Origin: Deroplatys truncata
Lineage: Eukaryota > Arthropoda > Insecta > Mantodea > Mantidae
NCBI GenBank assembly: GCA_030765065.1
Contig: CM060977.1
Location: 161,395,052 to 161,459,051 of the forward strand
DNA: 64,000 nucleotides
Direction of reading: 5' to 3'
A program made the position numbers and the translations under genes. Positions within the stretch are counted from its first letter, which is position 1. The number at the start of each line of letters is the position of its first letter. Positions 1 to 11,881 of the stretch are shown here, one piece after another. Below the pieces are notes generated by a model that saw only the letters and a program-made list of their open reading frames with translations, had not been told where the DNA came from and searched no databases.

Positions 1-364
1 GTAAGGAATGAACACATCGTTTTTTAAATAGCGACACTCTAAAATTAGCACATAATGATGACAAGAACATCTAAATGGTAATAATAACAACAATATTAAT
101 CATAATAACACCACCTTGTATCTGCTCCAGGGAATATTCGACGACATTGGAACTTGGCTTATATTAGGTGACCACCATACTTTCAAAAATGCTTACAAAA
201 CAGGTGATAATGCGGTGATCTGTGACTGCCGTCTACACTGCATAAATCCAGTATTGACGAACATTTTTCCAAAACTTAAAATTCTACTACTTCTGAAGAG
301 AATCAAACACCATATGGTAGTTAGAAGCGCAGAGCAAACCACTACAGACATATACAACTGTAGC
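1..364. other. AT-rich sequence, nothing recognised
   Basis: This is ordinary AT-rich sequence leading into the GT-rich array. A 119-codon open frame at 116-475 runs into the array and ends in polyserine, polyglycine and polyvaline. I read it as chance plus simple repeat, not a gene. Confidence 0.5.
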
Positions 365-1890
365 AGTAGTGGTAGCAGTGGTAGTGGTGGTGTTCGTGGT
401 CGTGGTGGTAGTAGTCGTCGTGGTAGTGTTGGTGGTGTAATAGTAGTGGTGGTGGTAGTAGCAGTGGTGGTGTAGTGGTAGTGGTGGTATTAGTGGTGGT
501 GTAGTGATAGTAGTGGTGGTGTAGTGGTAGTAGTGGTGGTGTAGTGGTAGTAGTGGTATTAGTGGTGGTGTAGTGATAGTAGTGGTGGTGTAGTGGTAGT
601 GGTGGTATTAGTGGTGGTGTAGTGATAGTGGTGGTATTAGTGGTGGTGTAGTGATAGTAGTGGTGGTGTAGTGGTAGTAGTGGTGGTGTAGTGGTAGTAG
701 TGGTGGTGTGGTGGTGGTGGTGGTCGTAGTGGTGGTAGTAGTGGTGTAGTAGTAGTAGTGGTGGTGGTGGTGGTGGTGGTGGTGGTAGTAGTAGTGGTGG
801 TGTAGTGGTAGTGGTGGTATTAGTGGTGGTGTAGTGATAGTGGTGGTATTAGTGGTGGTGTAGTGATAGTAGTGGTGGTGTAGTGGTAGTAGTGGTGGTG
901 TAGTGATAGTAGTGGTGGTGTGGTGGTGGTGGTGGTCGTAGTGGTGGTAGTAGTGGTGTAGTAGTAGTAGTGGTGGTGGTGGTGGTGGTAGTAGTAGTGG
1001 TGGTGTAGTGGTAGTAGTGGTATTAGTGGTGGTGTAGTGATAGTAGTGGTGGTGTAGTGGTAGTGGTGGTATTAGTGGTGGTGTAGTGATAGTGGTGGTA
1101 TTAGTGGTGGTGTAGTGATAGTAGTGGTGGTGTAGTGGTAGTAGTGGTGGTGTAGTGGTAGTAGTGGTGGTGTGGTGGTGGTGGTGGTCGTAGTGGTGGT
1201 AGTAGTGGTGTAGTAGTAGTAGTGGTGGTGGTGGTGGTGGTGGTAGTAGTAGTGGTGGTGTAGTGGTAGTAGTGGTATTAGTGGTGGTGTAGTGATAGTA
1301 GTGGTGGTGTAGTGGTAGTGTAGTGATAGTGGTGGTATTAGTGGTGGTGTAGTGATAGTAGTGGTGGTGTAGTGGTAGTAGTGGTGGTGTAGTGGTAGTA
1401 GTGGTGGTGTGGTGGTGGTGGTGGTGGTCGTAGTGGTGGTAGTAGTGGTGTAGTAGTAGTAGTGGTGGTGGTGGTGGTGGTGGTGGTAGTAGTAGTGGTG
1501 GTGTAGTGGTAGTAGTGGTGGTGGTGGTAGTAGTTTGTGGTGTAGTGGTAGTGGTGGTGGTCGTGGTGGTATTAGTGGTGGTGTAGTAGTGGTAGTGGTA
1601 GTGGTCGTAGTGGTAGTAGTGGTAGTGTAGTAGTGGTGGTCGTAGTGGTAGTAGTGGTAGTGTAGTAGTGGTGGTCGTAGTGGTAGTAGTGGTGGTGGTC
1701 GTGGTAGTAGTGGTGGTGGTGGTCGTGGTTGTGGTAGTAGTGGTAGTGGTAGTAGTGGTGGTGGTAGTGGTAGTAGTGGTGGTGGTAGTGGTAGTAGTGG
1801 TGGTGGTAGTAGTGGTGGTGGTCGTGGTAGTAGTGGTGGTGGTCGTGGTTGTGGTAGTAGTGGTGGTGGTGGTGGTGGTGGTGGTAGTAG
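365..1890. repeat. GT-rich trinucleotide array (GTG/GTA/GGT) with higher-order units
   Basis: About 1.5 kb are made almost only of GTG, GTA and GGT-type triplets on the + strand. This gives long polyvaline frames on one strand and poly-Thr/His/Pro/Tyr frames on the other. A recognisable block with CGTAGTGGTGGTAG recurs near 725, 937, 1189 and 1429, so spacings are about 212, 252 and 240 bp. The array therefore has a second, longer period. It grades into less regular GTGGTA/GTGGTC sequence from about 1510 and ends at the 31-bp minisatellite. The frames are repeat artefacts. Confidence 0.93.
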
Positions 1891-2161
1891 AAGAAAATGT
1901 TGCACTTGTAGTGTGACAATAGTAGAAAATGTTTCACTTGTAGGTGACAATAGTAGAAAATGTTGCACTTGTAGGTGACAATAGTAGAAAATGTTGCACT
2001 TGTAGGTGACAATAGTAGAAAATGTTGCACTTGTAGTGTGACAATAGTAGAAAATGTTGCACTTGTAGTGTGACAATAGTAGAAAATGTTGCACTTGTAG
2101 GTGACAATAGTAGAAAATGTTGCACTTGTAGGTGACAATAGTAGAAAATGTTGCACTTGTA
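1887..2161 (+). repeat. 31-32 bp minisatellite, nine units
   Basis: The core AGAAAATGTTGCACTTGTAG recurs nine times with period 31 or 32 bp. Units differ mainly by a GTAGGTGAC versus GTAGTGTGAC linker, and one unit has TTTCAC in place of TTGCAC. It directly abuts the GT-rich array and shares its GTAGTGGTG flavour at both ends. Confidence 0.95.
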
Positions 2162-2989
2162 GTGGTGTACTGTGAAGAAGTAATGGTCTTGAACTGTTGT
2201 AGTTGTTTATTTTTGTTGAAGTTGTTGAAGGTTATATTAATAAAATATTCTTTGTTTTACATTTCCGTACAATATTCCCGAACGTTTCCTGTCTTGCATA
2301 TCACTCAACTCGCTTTTATGAACATACGGCGCTCTTCTCTGCACACGTATACAAAATCGTCTCTACCATAAACACCATTAACACGGTGCTCAAAACTACT
2401 AAGGTACCGTTTTCGATGGTACGGATATGTATATTAATGGATCTCTCTTGTCTTCATATCAAATTATCTGCTTGAGCCTTCGCTGAAAACCGCATTATCG
2501 TCACATTTTCTCCAAACATAATCAAGGAATTAAAGTTTTTACTTGAAATTATGTCTGCACAATGTGCTGATGTGTAACAGTTACAATATTTTCCCCGTGT
2601 CCTGTGATGTAGTTGTCATTCTCCAGAACACTCATTTATATGATTTATGTTAGTGATAGAAAAGATGCAAAATACGCATGTTAACAGAAAAAGCATAGAA
2701 ATTATTTCATTTGCATTTGCGTAATATGCAGTTGACAATACGCAGAAGATTGAGTCGACAGTCAGATATTCTAAATATGAACTACGTGTGTTAAACATTT
2801 GCACACCAATTTATTACTCCATGGGTGCTAGTCAAGAATTAATGAGAAGCTAAAGAAGGACGCGCAAAACTTCAAAATAATCTGTAGGTGAATTCATTGA
2901 GGACGAATGTGCTTTTGTGTAACATCCATGAAGAGTTAGGAACAGTCCTGCAGTGCATAGTAATTAATGGCACTTCCCTCCACTGCAAC
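2162..2989. other. No feature recognised
   Basis: AT-rich unique-looking sequence. The short frames here (for example 2203-2475 on + and 2616-2804 on -) show no domain and no compositional sign of coding. Confidence 0.4.
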
Positions 2990-3300
2990 CGACTGAGGGG
3001 CCCCACGATGTATGCTACTCGCATTCGGGAGGTCCCAGGTTAGATACCGGGCCTCTAGTTTTCAAGGTCCCGGGCTCAATCCCGTCGGAGGGCTATGGGT
3101 TTTTTTTGGGCGTAAAAACCTTAGCATGGCTTCCTTCGAAAGAGAAGTAAAGCCGGTGGTCTGTATCGTAGATTTACGGCACGTAAACGAACCTCAAGTC
3201 TGATAAACAGGCCTCTAAGCAACACTTCTGTTCTTTCACGCCCAAATTAGAATGAGACGCTAAGAACCGTAGCAGTTAAAGAGTGTCCATAAATAAAACG
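2990..3300 (+). mobile_element. tRNA-derived SINE, family A, copy 1
   Basis: A degenerate tRNA-like head with a B-box-like GGGCTCAATCCC is followed by GGGCGTAAAAACCTTAGC and a body shared with the copies at 20562-20840 and 46312-46497. The shared 3' end reads CATCCATAAATAAA. The head seems disturbed: a second pseudo-head with GGTTAGATACC lies just upstream. No clear target duplication was seen. Confidence 0.8.
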
Positions 3301-3503
3301 ATTCTCATGCATAGACTATTCGACGGAATGAAACCTTCAAGAGGTAAAGTAAATCAATTCTCTCAATAAACCCGTGAAAGTTGGCGAGAAGTGCGTTCTG
3401 ACAATCCCAAATCTTTGAAATAAATATAATTTGTCTTGGAACCCACACAGTGGTAATAAATTTTGAAAAGGCCACTCAATAAAATGTGGTTTTATACAAA
3501 AAT

Positions 3504-4323
3504 TCTGATTTCTCTGCTCTTGTACAAACTATATTTACAAACGCTTATTCTCCATATACTTCATGTTAATCGAGATATTGAGATATTAATCTTATTGTAA
3601 TTTTCTTGTAGATACAAGGGGAATTGGTAGGCTTTAAACGATAGTCAAATATTTTAAGAGCTGGTTGCTATGTGGAGTATTCCATTCTCTTTGCATTACC
3701 AGCTCAAAAAAATGAATAACAAATTCTCATTTGAGAAAAAGGATAAGTATTGGAAAATTTAAGGGAATAACAAGCAATACCTCGAAAATGGTTCACTCAA
3801 CAACAAAAAATGTATATGACATAAATTGTGTATTTTAACGCGATCTACATTTTTGTGGAGTAAAAGTTTGTCTATCTCTTATGGTTTACCAGTTATGCAA
3901 AAGTCGTTCACAATGAAGAATACTTTTGGAGACATTTCCAGAAAATTCAAGATATGCATGTTGTTATTTGTCATGAAAGTATCTTAAATATATGATATTT
4001 TAATCAAAATCGTTCGAGCCATTTTTGAGAAAATTAAAAATTTCGAAAAATGTTCCATGTAAAGGGTAATCTGGGGTGGGGGAGATTTTCTTGAAAACAT
4101 TCGTGTCGCATCACTGGAACAAACTGAACCTAAATACCAAGTTTGGTGTTTATCCGACTGTTCGTTTCTGAGTTATGCTGTTCACAGACACACACACATG
4201 TTTCCAAAAATGCTTTTTTGGATTCAGGGGGTCTCAAAACATATATTTCCGGTGAAATCTTGGTATCGAATTTTTGGGTGGAATACAATACTTCCCCTAC
4301 TTACTATACATAGTAGAGAAAGT
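3504..4323 (-). mobile_element. HINE, near full length, 3' hairpin deleted
   Basis: The copy carries the conserved core, a short CA repeat and an intact AGTAGAGAAAGT end at 4312-4323. About 19 bp containing the 3' stem-loop are missing right after the terminal TCTGA, so this copy lacks the predicted termination hairpin. Confidence 0.88.
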
Positions 4324-4812
4324 AAAAAATATTTCATGGCATTGTTTATAAATTGAATATTATTTCATGAAAGATAAAATTATTAACTAAAGCAACGCAT
4401 AAAATGTTGTGCACTCCAAGTCTGCACTTGAACGTGGTTTGAGCTCTAGTTAACATACCCGAGATAAGTTGAGCTATAGGATTAACGCGCCGAAAAGTAG
4501 GTCTGGTCTAGTTGGACTATTTCATTAATTACATTGGGGCGAGTGGGTCTGTTCTGGGGCGATACAGGCTGTGACGGCCTTAAGAATTTCCCCAGCATTC
4601 TAGGATTAATTAATCTTCTGTACTTCGTATCTCAATCCGCAAAAAAAAAGGATTTCACAATTTTTGTGTGTCATTGTGGATCAGTTTTGCCAAATTCTCC
4701 TAAAATAGGAAAAACATATCCCGCATGTTACATTTACTACACTGCAAAATATTTTACTAAAGAAATATACTTTGTGATTTGGAATTAATTATCAGAATTC
4801 ACCATTAAAATT
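4324..4812. other. Unique-looking spacer
   Basis: Sequence between HINE copies. An 84-codon open frame at 4534-4788 has no recognisable domain. Confidence 0.4.
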
Positions 4813-4870
4813 CTGATGTGTCACATTCACACATTCTCTTGTATTACAAGTTATGCTTACGAATGTTTAT
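4813..4870 (-). mobile_element. HINE 3'-end fragment
   Basis: Begins TCTGATGTGTCACATTCAC, a diverged form of the 3' hairpin end, and runs about 58 bp before meeting the next fragment 5' end to its interior. Confidence 0.65.
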
Positions 4871-5056
4871 GACTTTCTCTACCACATCCATAGTATGTAG
4901 AGAAGGTATTGCATTGCATCCAAAATATCGATAATCAGATTTCACGGGAAATACATGTTTTGAGGCCCCCGATTAAAAAGAAAAAAGCATTTTTAGAAAA
5001 ACGTTCGTGCGCGCGCGTGTGTGTCTGTGAACAGCATAAAAATGAAATGTTGATAA
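4871..5056 (+). mobile_element. HINE 5'-end fragment
   Basis: Starts ACTTTCTCTACC, contains the 5' block and a (CG)n/(TG)n stretch, and stops shortly after GAACAGCATAA. Only the first ~185 bp of the element remain, in opposite orientation to the fragment just before it. Confidence 0.8.
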
Positions 5057-5279
5057 ATATAAAACTTAGTATTTAAGTTAATACCCTAATTATTGTTGGA
5101 ATATATGAACAATTAAATAAATAGTAGTAAGATAGAGAAATAATTTCAGTAAATAATTTCCGCACATTAAATCAATGTATTATGTAATAAGCTTGAGTTG
5201 TAAGATTTGTCCGGAAAGAAGAAGGTAATTAGGAAGTCAGGTTAACGAAAGTAATTAGTATCAGCCGAGGTTAGAATGC

Positions 5280-6300
5280 ATCTTAAATCTTCTGGGAACG
5301 CAGTCAACCCACGCAGCAGCCAGCTCTACCACCTGCTTCACCACCGCTGCTGTCAGCTCGAGGCAGCGTGGTGATCTCCGGAGTCCCCAGGGATCTGCCA
5401 TCAAGATTCATCTTCACCGCCGCTCAACACCGGTGGCCTTCAGCCTTGAAGGCTACAAGAATTATCACATCCCGGGAACCTACAACGCTGATTCGCCTGG
5501 TCTTAGCTGATCCGGCCGACCGTAGGGCTGCCTTAAGGTCCGGCCTGCCCTTCTTAGGGCACGTTCATCATATTGAGGCTAGCCGAGTGGAAGGCCACCA
5601 GCCATGCCGCCGCTGCTGCTGCTATGTTCTCGAGGCTACAACCTGCGCCGCATCTCCGAGGTACCACTACTGCGGTGCACCAACGCTGACTTCGCAATGC
5701 ACCAATCACGACCTCCGCCGACACCGCCATCAGTGACCTGGGCGAATCCATCGCCAGCCTGCAACCGACATCAGCACCGACATCTCCGACAGCTTGCCTG
5801 GAGGAGGTTAGGCCCACGACATCAGGTCTTGCCGACCTAGTAAAATCCTTGCTCAGGACGATGGCCGAGTGGACTACTGTACTCTCCGACCTGAAGAGTG
5901 GGCAGGACCGAATGATCGACCTCAGGACGTCACTTGAAAACTCTCGCTACCATACGACTGCACACGCGAGCTATTATCGCCAAAACTGAGCGCTCCTCTC
6001 AAGGGGCGCTCAACAATGACACAATAAAGAAAAACACGCCTTAATCCCTTCCAATTCCTTTCCACGCAACTCCCCGTGTGTGGCGACCGGGCCTTGGTCA
6101 TGGTCATGGTCGTCACCAGGACATTCCTTACTCCACTGCCAGCGTAATAAGCTGGCAGCTATCCTACCGCGTACTAACGGGGGTGCAACAGCGGAACCCC
6201 AATACCTCTCCTAACTTCTCCTTTCTACCCCACGCCTAATCCTACCTATTCCCGACCCCCCGCCCCCAAAAAGGGGAAAATTCAGTACGGATGCACGGTC
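5280..6300 (+). pseudogene. Decayed non-LTR retrotransposon ORF1 (gag-like, zinc knuckle remnant)
   Basis: This GC-rich stretch stands out from its AT-rich surroundings. An open frame at 5368-5736 contains a segment, TLIRLVLADPADRRAALRSG, of the kind that precedes zinc knuckles in gag-like ORF1 proteins of jockey/I/R1-type LINEs (PRE_C2HC-like). It is followed by a damaged knuckle region with paired cysteines (CRRC near 5602-5613, then a C-X2-C-like pair about 60 bp on). After frame changes, 5830-5940 can be read as a hydrophilic helical tail (LVKSLLRTMAEWTTVLSDLK). I infer a relic ORF1. No linked ORF2 was found next to it. Domain assignment is by eye. Confidence 0.5.
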
Positions 6301-6984
6301 ACGTAGGCCAATTCTGCAAAAGAGAAAAGTGGATGAAATTCTCAGAGTTAGAGGAGGTCCCATGGCAACAAAGTCACAGACACTCATGAAGGGAAGTTAA
6401 TACTGGACAATGTGTATGGAGAGATATTGAAAGGGGAATAGTATGCAGGGGGAGCTTAAGTAATAAAGACGTGCATTTTAAATTGACGTTCGTGCACACA
6501 GTTGTGCAGACATTCATTCGTGCAGGCACTCTCTCTTGGAACTTACTCAGTTAATGATGTGATTGCTCGTGTGATATTTTAAGTGACGCGCATATGTGAG
6601 TAAGGTTTAGCGGCTATTGCGTGGAATCTTTCTGATAAGCATTTTAGCGACCCACGGCAAGTTACGCTTATAGTTTCTTTTATTGAGGAAACAGTTCTTT
6701 CAAACCGTAACTTTGATACTGCATAAGTTTAGCAAGTATAGTACTTCAATTGTTAAATTTCTAGAGTTACAATTCAGAGCCAGTTATTCCTTCATCTCAA
6801 ACGGTCGACAACTCGCTTCAATAGCACAAGTATTAGACAACATTAAATTTCTTAATCAATTTAAACTGGTGTAATCCTTCACATTACACTCACGTATACC
6901 CTGAGAAAATACTCATAGCTCTACCAGTATACGGCTTCAAAATTGCCGACCATCGTCTCGTATCAAAGTTCAGTACAAAAAAAG
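6301..6984. other. No feature recognised
   Basis: Unremarkable AT-rich sequence. The 63-codon frame at 6683-6874 has no recognisable domain. Confidence 0.4.
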
Positions 6985-7400
6985 ATGGGATTTTCCAAGA
7001 AAATCCCCTCCCCTAACCAAACTACCCTTTACATTGAATATTTTTTTATTTTCACAGAAATGGTTCTAACGTTTTTGATTAAAATATCATATATTAAATA
7101 TATTCACATGACAAAGAAAATGTAAACCTTGAATTTTCTGTGTGTGAAGTCCTCTTCATTTAGAAGGCAACTTATATACATTTGTGTAATTGGTAAACGA
7201 TAAGCGATAGACGAAAAGTACTATACAAAAAATGCAGAACTCTTTTAAAACACACAATTTATTTCAAATAACTTTTTTCCGCAGCCATTTCCGAAATATC
7301 TGTTATTAATGTTCGAATTGCTCAATACTTGCCATTCTTTTCAAGTTCTGACGATTTTCAGCTGTCTCTCGCAATGTCATGCAAAGAGTATGGAATTCTA
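6985..7400 (+). mobile_element. Divergent HINE-family fragment
   Basis: It follows the HINE core in order (GATTTTCCAAGAAAATCCC, the ATTAAAATATCAT block, the GGTAAACGATAAGCGATAGAC block) but with many differences and no recognisable ends. It is an older relative of the common family. Confidence 0.7.
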
Positions 7401-8204
7401 AGGTGAGCGTATAGCTCACCGTAGCTTTTATCGTGGTTTTCTCTGTTAGGCGAATGCTGAGGTGGCTCTTTCATCTGTTTCACCACTTTGTACTTATTTA
7501 CAGGCTTTGCAACACTTTCAGAACTTGGAACACTTTGGAGGCAGGTTAAGAAAATCAGAAATACAACATCCATCAATATTTCTTAACCAGTTCCGACAAT
7601 ATCAGGTGAATTTAGTCAGGAGCATTTACGAAATTATAGTTCTGGAGGATCCCTACAAAATCTTCTAGGTCATTGTACCAGAAATTTATAAATGTTACAG
7701 GAAGGTAAATGAAATTAATTAAAAGTCATCCGAAGTTCACAAGCCGTGCAAGCAACGCTGGGTAAGCCAGCTAGCAATTAGCAAAAATAATTTGTTAAGA
7801 ATATTATGCAAAACTTTAGAGAAATAACGTTAGCACGTTTTAGAGCTAAAGAGATAAGCATCCATAAATTTAGTCTTAGGGGGGCAAAACGTGGGAAATG
7901 CAGAATATTCTGAAATCACAAATATACTAATTATTCTCTGCAAAATTAATTAAAAGTATATGAATTTTATGTAGTGTGCAACCAAAATATTGCCTGTAGC
8001 TGTAGATTTGCGAAGTCACCTGCTGCATCTATTTAAAGTCGCTACTCTTTACCTTAAAATTGCTATTGCCATATTACAGAGTTTATTGGTAATACCAGCA
8101 ATTTAATGTAGGGTGCATGATAAAAGCTCTCGAAAGGATGCACAAAATTACAAAGTGTGACAACATTGCTCGGCTAAAATTTTGAATTTTGAAAGCACTC
8201 TTCA
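7401..8204. other. No feature recognised
   Basis: AT-rich spacer without a recognisable gene or repeat. Confidence 0.4.
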
Positions 8205-8772
8205 GGTGTCAGTCGAAAGTTTAAAAGGTAAAAGTGGTAACGAACGGAGGGACCCCGAAACCGGGGCAGAACACCGCACCCAGGCCATACTGCCCCTTTG
8301 GATTCTTTCGTGACCCCTGGGAGGGAGGGATGAGGGGAGACACCCGAAGGGCGACTGCATCGGATGACGACGGGGGCACGTATGGAAGGGGTCCCTAATG
8401 TTTGCAGATTGAACTCATCCAAGCATCCCGGACACACCCATAGGCTCCGTGCATCCGGGTTTCCCCGAAGGAGCGCCTGCCCGAAAGCACCCGGAGCACA
8501 GGTCCTAACCGTACTGTCAGAAACCCTCACAGAGCGTACAGCCACCGCCCAGCTGGAATCCGCCGAACACCGTCGTCTGGTTCTACAACCCTAAAACAGA
8601 TTCCAAGGACGAGGAAGAGATGGGTACAGAAAATGAGAGGCAGGAGAGTCGTGGTAGAAGATGAACCACCCCAGCATTGCCTACCGACCCGGGGAAACCA
8701 CGAAAAAACCCTTAGATCAGAGTGACGGTCGCCGGGAATCGAACCCCAAATGCGAGTAGCACACGTTACCAA
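8205..8772 (-). mobile_element. Long tRNA-headed SINE-like element, family F, copy 1
   Basis: On the - strand it starts with a tRNA-like head containing GGGGTTCGATTCCC, then GGGTTTTTTCGTGGTTTCCC, then about 400 bp of GC-rich body. The order and several blocks match 56723-57276, including a block about GTCTCC and dinucleotide-rich CCCTCATCC. Open frames on both strands (8174-8545, 8364-8594) reflect high GC rather than coding. Confidence 0.62.
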
Positions 8773-8775
8773 ACA

Positions 8776-9439
8776 TCTGATGTGTTACACTTACATGACT
8801 TTCTCTGCTCTTGTACAAACTATTTTTACAAACGCTTATTCTCCATATGCTTCATGTAATTGGAGATATCGAGATGCTAACCTTATTGTTAATTTTCTTG
8901 TAGGTGCAAGGGGAATATGGTAGGCTTTAAGCGATAGTCAAATCTTTTAAGAACTGGTTACTATGTGGAGTATTCCATTCTCTTTGCATTACCAGGACAA
9001 AAAAAATGAATAACGAATTCCCATTTGAGAAAAAGTGTAAGTATTGGAAAATTTAAAGGAATAACAAGCAATATCTCGAAAATGGTTCACTGAACAAAAA
9101 AATGTATAGGACACAAATTGTGTATTTTATCGCGCTCTACATTTTTTGTGTAGTAAAATTTTGTCTATCTTTTATGGTTTACCAGTTATGCAAAAGCCAT
9201 TCACAATGAATACTTTTGGAGACATTCCCAGAAAATTCAAGATATACATTTCATTTCTCATGACAATATCTTAAACATATGATATTTTAATCCAAATCGT
9301 TAAAATTTTCGAAAAATGTTCCATGTAAATGGTAAATGTAAAGGAGGCCTCAAAACATATATTTCCGGTGAAATCTCGGTATCGAATTTTTGGGTGGAAT
9401 ACAATACTTCCCCTACTTACTATACGTAGTAGAGAAAGT
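8776..9439 (-). mobile_element. HINE with internal deletion
   Basis: Both ends are recognisable (TCTGATG at 8776 and AGTAGAGAAAGT to 9439). About 180 bp around 9310-9345, including the microsatellite and the AAACCTTCGTGTCGCATC block, are missing. Confidence 0.9.
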
Positions 9440-10004
9440 AATAAATGCTGGATAATGGTAGGCAAGAACATAAGGTAGTGGCGTTGCTTTGTTTATGTTT
9501 CAAGTTGAAGATATTATCATGTCGCAAACACATTTATTAGCGGAGATGAAAAATTCCTTGAAGCATGTTGTGTCAATGCAGTGAGGCAAATGTCAAGAAG
9601 TATAGAAGGAGGAAATAATATGAAACGAAAACAGCTGATGATGGCTATGATAATTATGGATTAAGCATATTTATATTCACACGGTAGTGCTAACCTGTTG
9701 TGTGCTCGAGGACTCGTGCCAAGTTGCGCAACAGGCTGCGCGTGATGACTCACTTGTTTCATTATCACTGTCCAACACGCTACGCCCATTTTGCTACTTT
9801 CTAATACCTGTGCTTATTTGGAAGAAATTTTGCACTTGCTGTAAATAACTCCTAATCGTCAGAAGAAGTTGTCTTCGTCAATAAATATTCCACTTTCTAT
9901 AAAATATTTTAAAACATTGACAATATTAGTGAAATCTCTCAGTAGCAATTTCCGGAGCCGGTGTTTGGGATTTATCAGTCTTATGGAAATCTTTCCATCT
10001 TTTT
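9440..10004. other. No feature recognised
   Basis: Unique-looking spacer between two HINE copies. Confidence 0.4.
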
Positions 10005-10845
10005 ACCTTCTCTACTACGTATAATAAGTAGGGGAAGTATTGTATTCCACCCAAAATTTCGATACCGCGATTTCACCGTAAATACATGTTTTGAAGCTTC
10101 CTGAATCCAAAAAATGTATTTTTGGAAACATGTCCGTGTGTGTGTCTGTCTGTGAACAGCATAACTCAGAAACGAAAAGTTGGATAAACACCAAAGTTGG
10201 TATTTAGGTTCAGTATCTTTCAGAGATGCGACACGAAGGTTTTCAAGAAAATCCCCCCACCCCAGATTACCCTTTACATGGAACATTTTTCGAAAATTTT
10301 AATTTTCTCAAAAATGGCTCTAACGATTTTGATTAAAATATCATATATTTAAGATACTTTCATGACAAATAACAACATGCATATCTTGAATTTTCTGGAA
10401 ATGTCTCCAAAAGTATTCTTCATTGTGAACGACTTTTGCATAACTGGTAAACCATAAGAGATAGACAAAGTTTTACTACACAAAAAATGTAGATCTCGTT
10501 AAAATACACAATTTATGTCATATACATTTTTTGTTGTTGAGTGAACCATTTTCGAGGTATTGCTTGTTATTCCCTTAAATTTTTCAATACTTATCCTTTT
10601 TCTCAAATGAGAATTTGTTATTCATTTTTTTGAGCTGGTAATGCAAAGAGAATGGAATGCGCCACATAGCAACTAGCTCTTAAAATATTTGACTATCGCT
10701 TAAAGCTTACCAATTCCCCTTGCATCTACAAGAAAATTAGCAATAAGATTAACATCTCGATTAACATGAAGCATATGGAGAATAAGCGTTTGTAAAAATA
10801 GTTTATATAAGAGTATAGAAAGTCATGTGAGTGTAACACATCAGA
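10005..10845 (+). mobile_element. HINE, full length
   Basis: Runs from ACCTTCTCTACT to CACATCAGA and is preceded by TTTT. The 5' hairpin, a (GT)n stretch at 10135-10155, the core, AGTATAGAAAGT and the 3' stem-loop are all present. A 101-codon frame antisense to the element is a feature of many copies and is not considered a gene. Confidence 0.93.
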
Positions 10846-10933
10846 TGTGTACTAAATATTATGAGTTTTCAATGGTCTGAATTAATTTGTAATTGGACTA
10901 TCTCTCTGCTCTGAGACTTGTTGCATAGTCTTA
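10846..10933. other. Short spacer with TTA target duplication at its right end
   Basis: Separates the HINE from the Harbinger-like element. TTA at 10931-10933 is the left target duplication of that element. Confidence 0.5.
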
Positions 10934-11678
10934 AGCTTCCTGTACACGATCAAATGTTTGTCAAATTCAATGCTTCATGAGGATTTCCAAGAGTTGTCAC
11001 AACTTCACAACCTTTCTTGTCAAATTGATTTCAATAGTTTTAAAGGCTTTGGAAGTCTTGAAAGCAAATAATGACGTGCTCTAAACGACCAAAGATTTGG
11101 CAATGATTTGATGGCTTTGGCCAACGAAATGCGACTATTGATAGTGTGTCATGAAATTTGCAACATGACTGAAAGCGAAAAGCAACCAAAAATGGCTACC
11201 TGTGCAAGGGTTGCCATGCGTTTACGTCGTGGGGTTTGTGGATTACCACAAGATGAAAGCGAGAGCATATGAAGAAATTGCTGGACAGATTTCTGAAGTT
11301 ACAATAATGTATTAATGCAATGTTATATAATGCAGTTAATCTATCAAGTGTAATATTTCCATTGCATTCTATAATCGTTGTCTGATTTCTTGTACTATAA
11401 TATTTTGAAGTGCTATGTAATATTACGTAGAGAACAATACTTCATTGTAAATTGTTATATAGTGACGCTAATTTGCTTTGGACGTGATAAATTATCAACG
11501 TTGTTCTGAGGAGGTTAAGTTTGGCAAAAAGAAAACGTGTAAATGCATATTTATGACATTGTCAAGTCTTGCCAGTTCTTGTCAGGTCTTGTCCAATCTT
11601 GTCAAATTTTGAAAAACACTTGACAATTTTTCTTGTAAACTCTTGTATTGAAAAAAGGTTGATCATGTATAAAAGGCT
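10934..11678. mobile_element. PIF/Harbinger-like non-autonomous DNA transposon
   Basis: The ends form imperfect inverted repeats: AGCTTCCTGTACACGATCAA on the left, and on the right the reverse complement AGCCTTTTATACATGATCAA (15 of 20 identical). TTA flanks both sides (10931-10933 and 11679-11681), the 3-bp duplication typical of PIF/Harbinger. Near each end there are repeated CTTGTCA-type motifs, densest at 11560-11640. There is no transposase frame, so it would be non-autonomous. The alternative is a chance 3-bp flank, but the paired ends make that less likely. Confidence 0.68.
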
Positions 11679-11681
11679 TTA

Positions 11682-11881
11682 TAGCTTTGTTTCTCCAGCG
11701 TGTGAATTCAAGAAACTGAAATTAAGTGCAACTTAAAACCATGACGAAGCTGAACAACTTAGTCACAAATTGAAGTTAAATCTTACAGTACGCAGAGTAT
11801 ATAAAATTGAAACGGAAGATGTACCTAATGATAATGGGCATGATACGGGGCCAGCCCTTAATGCACTTGCCATTTACCTTA
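11682..11881. other. Spacer, possibly internal part of the next repeat
   Basis: A short frame ending ALAIYLMRQYF then stop just before 11882 has a weak counterpart beside the inverted copy at 46233-46260. The repeat may therefore continue into former coding sequence. Confidence 0.3.

Noticed and set aside
365..2156. Long frames of polyvaline, polythreonine, polyproline and polyhistidine
   Set aside because: They are direct readings of the GT-rich triplet array and the adjoining minisatellite.
3504..4323. A classical TIR DNA transposon or MITE interpretation for HINE
   Set aside because: The 12-bp inverted repeats are not at equal distance from the two ends, and no target duplication is seen beyond the shared T/A-run. 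Helentron-type structure fits better.
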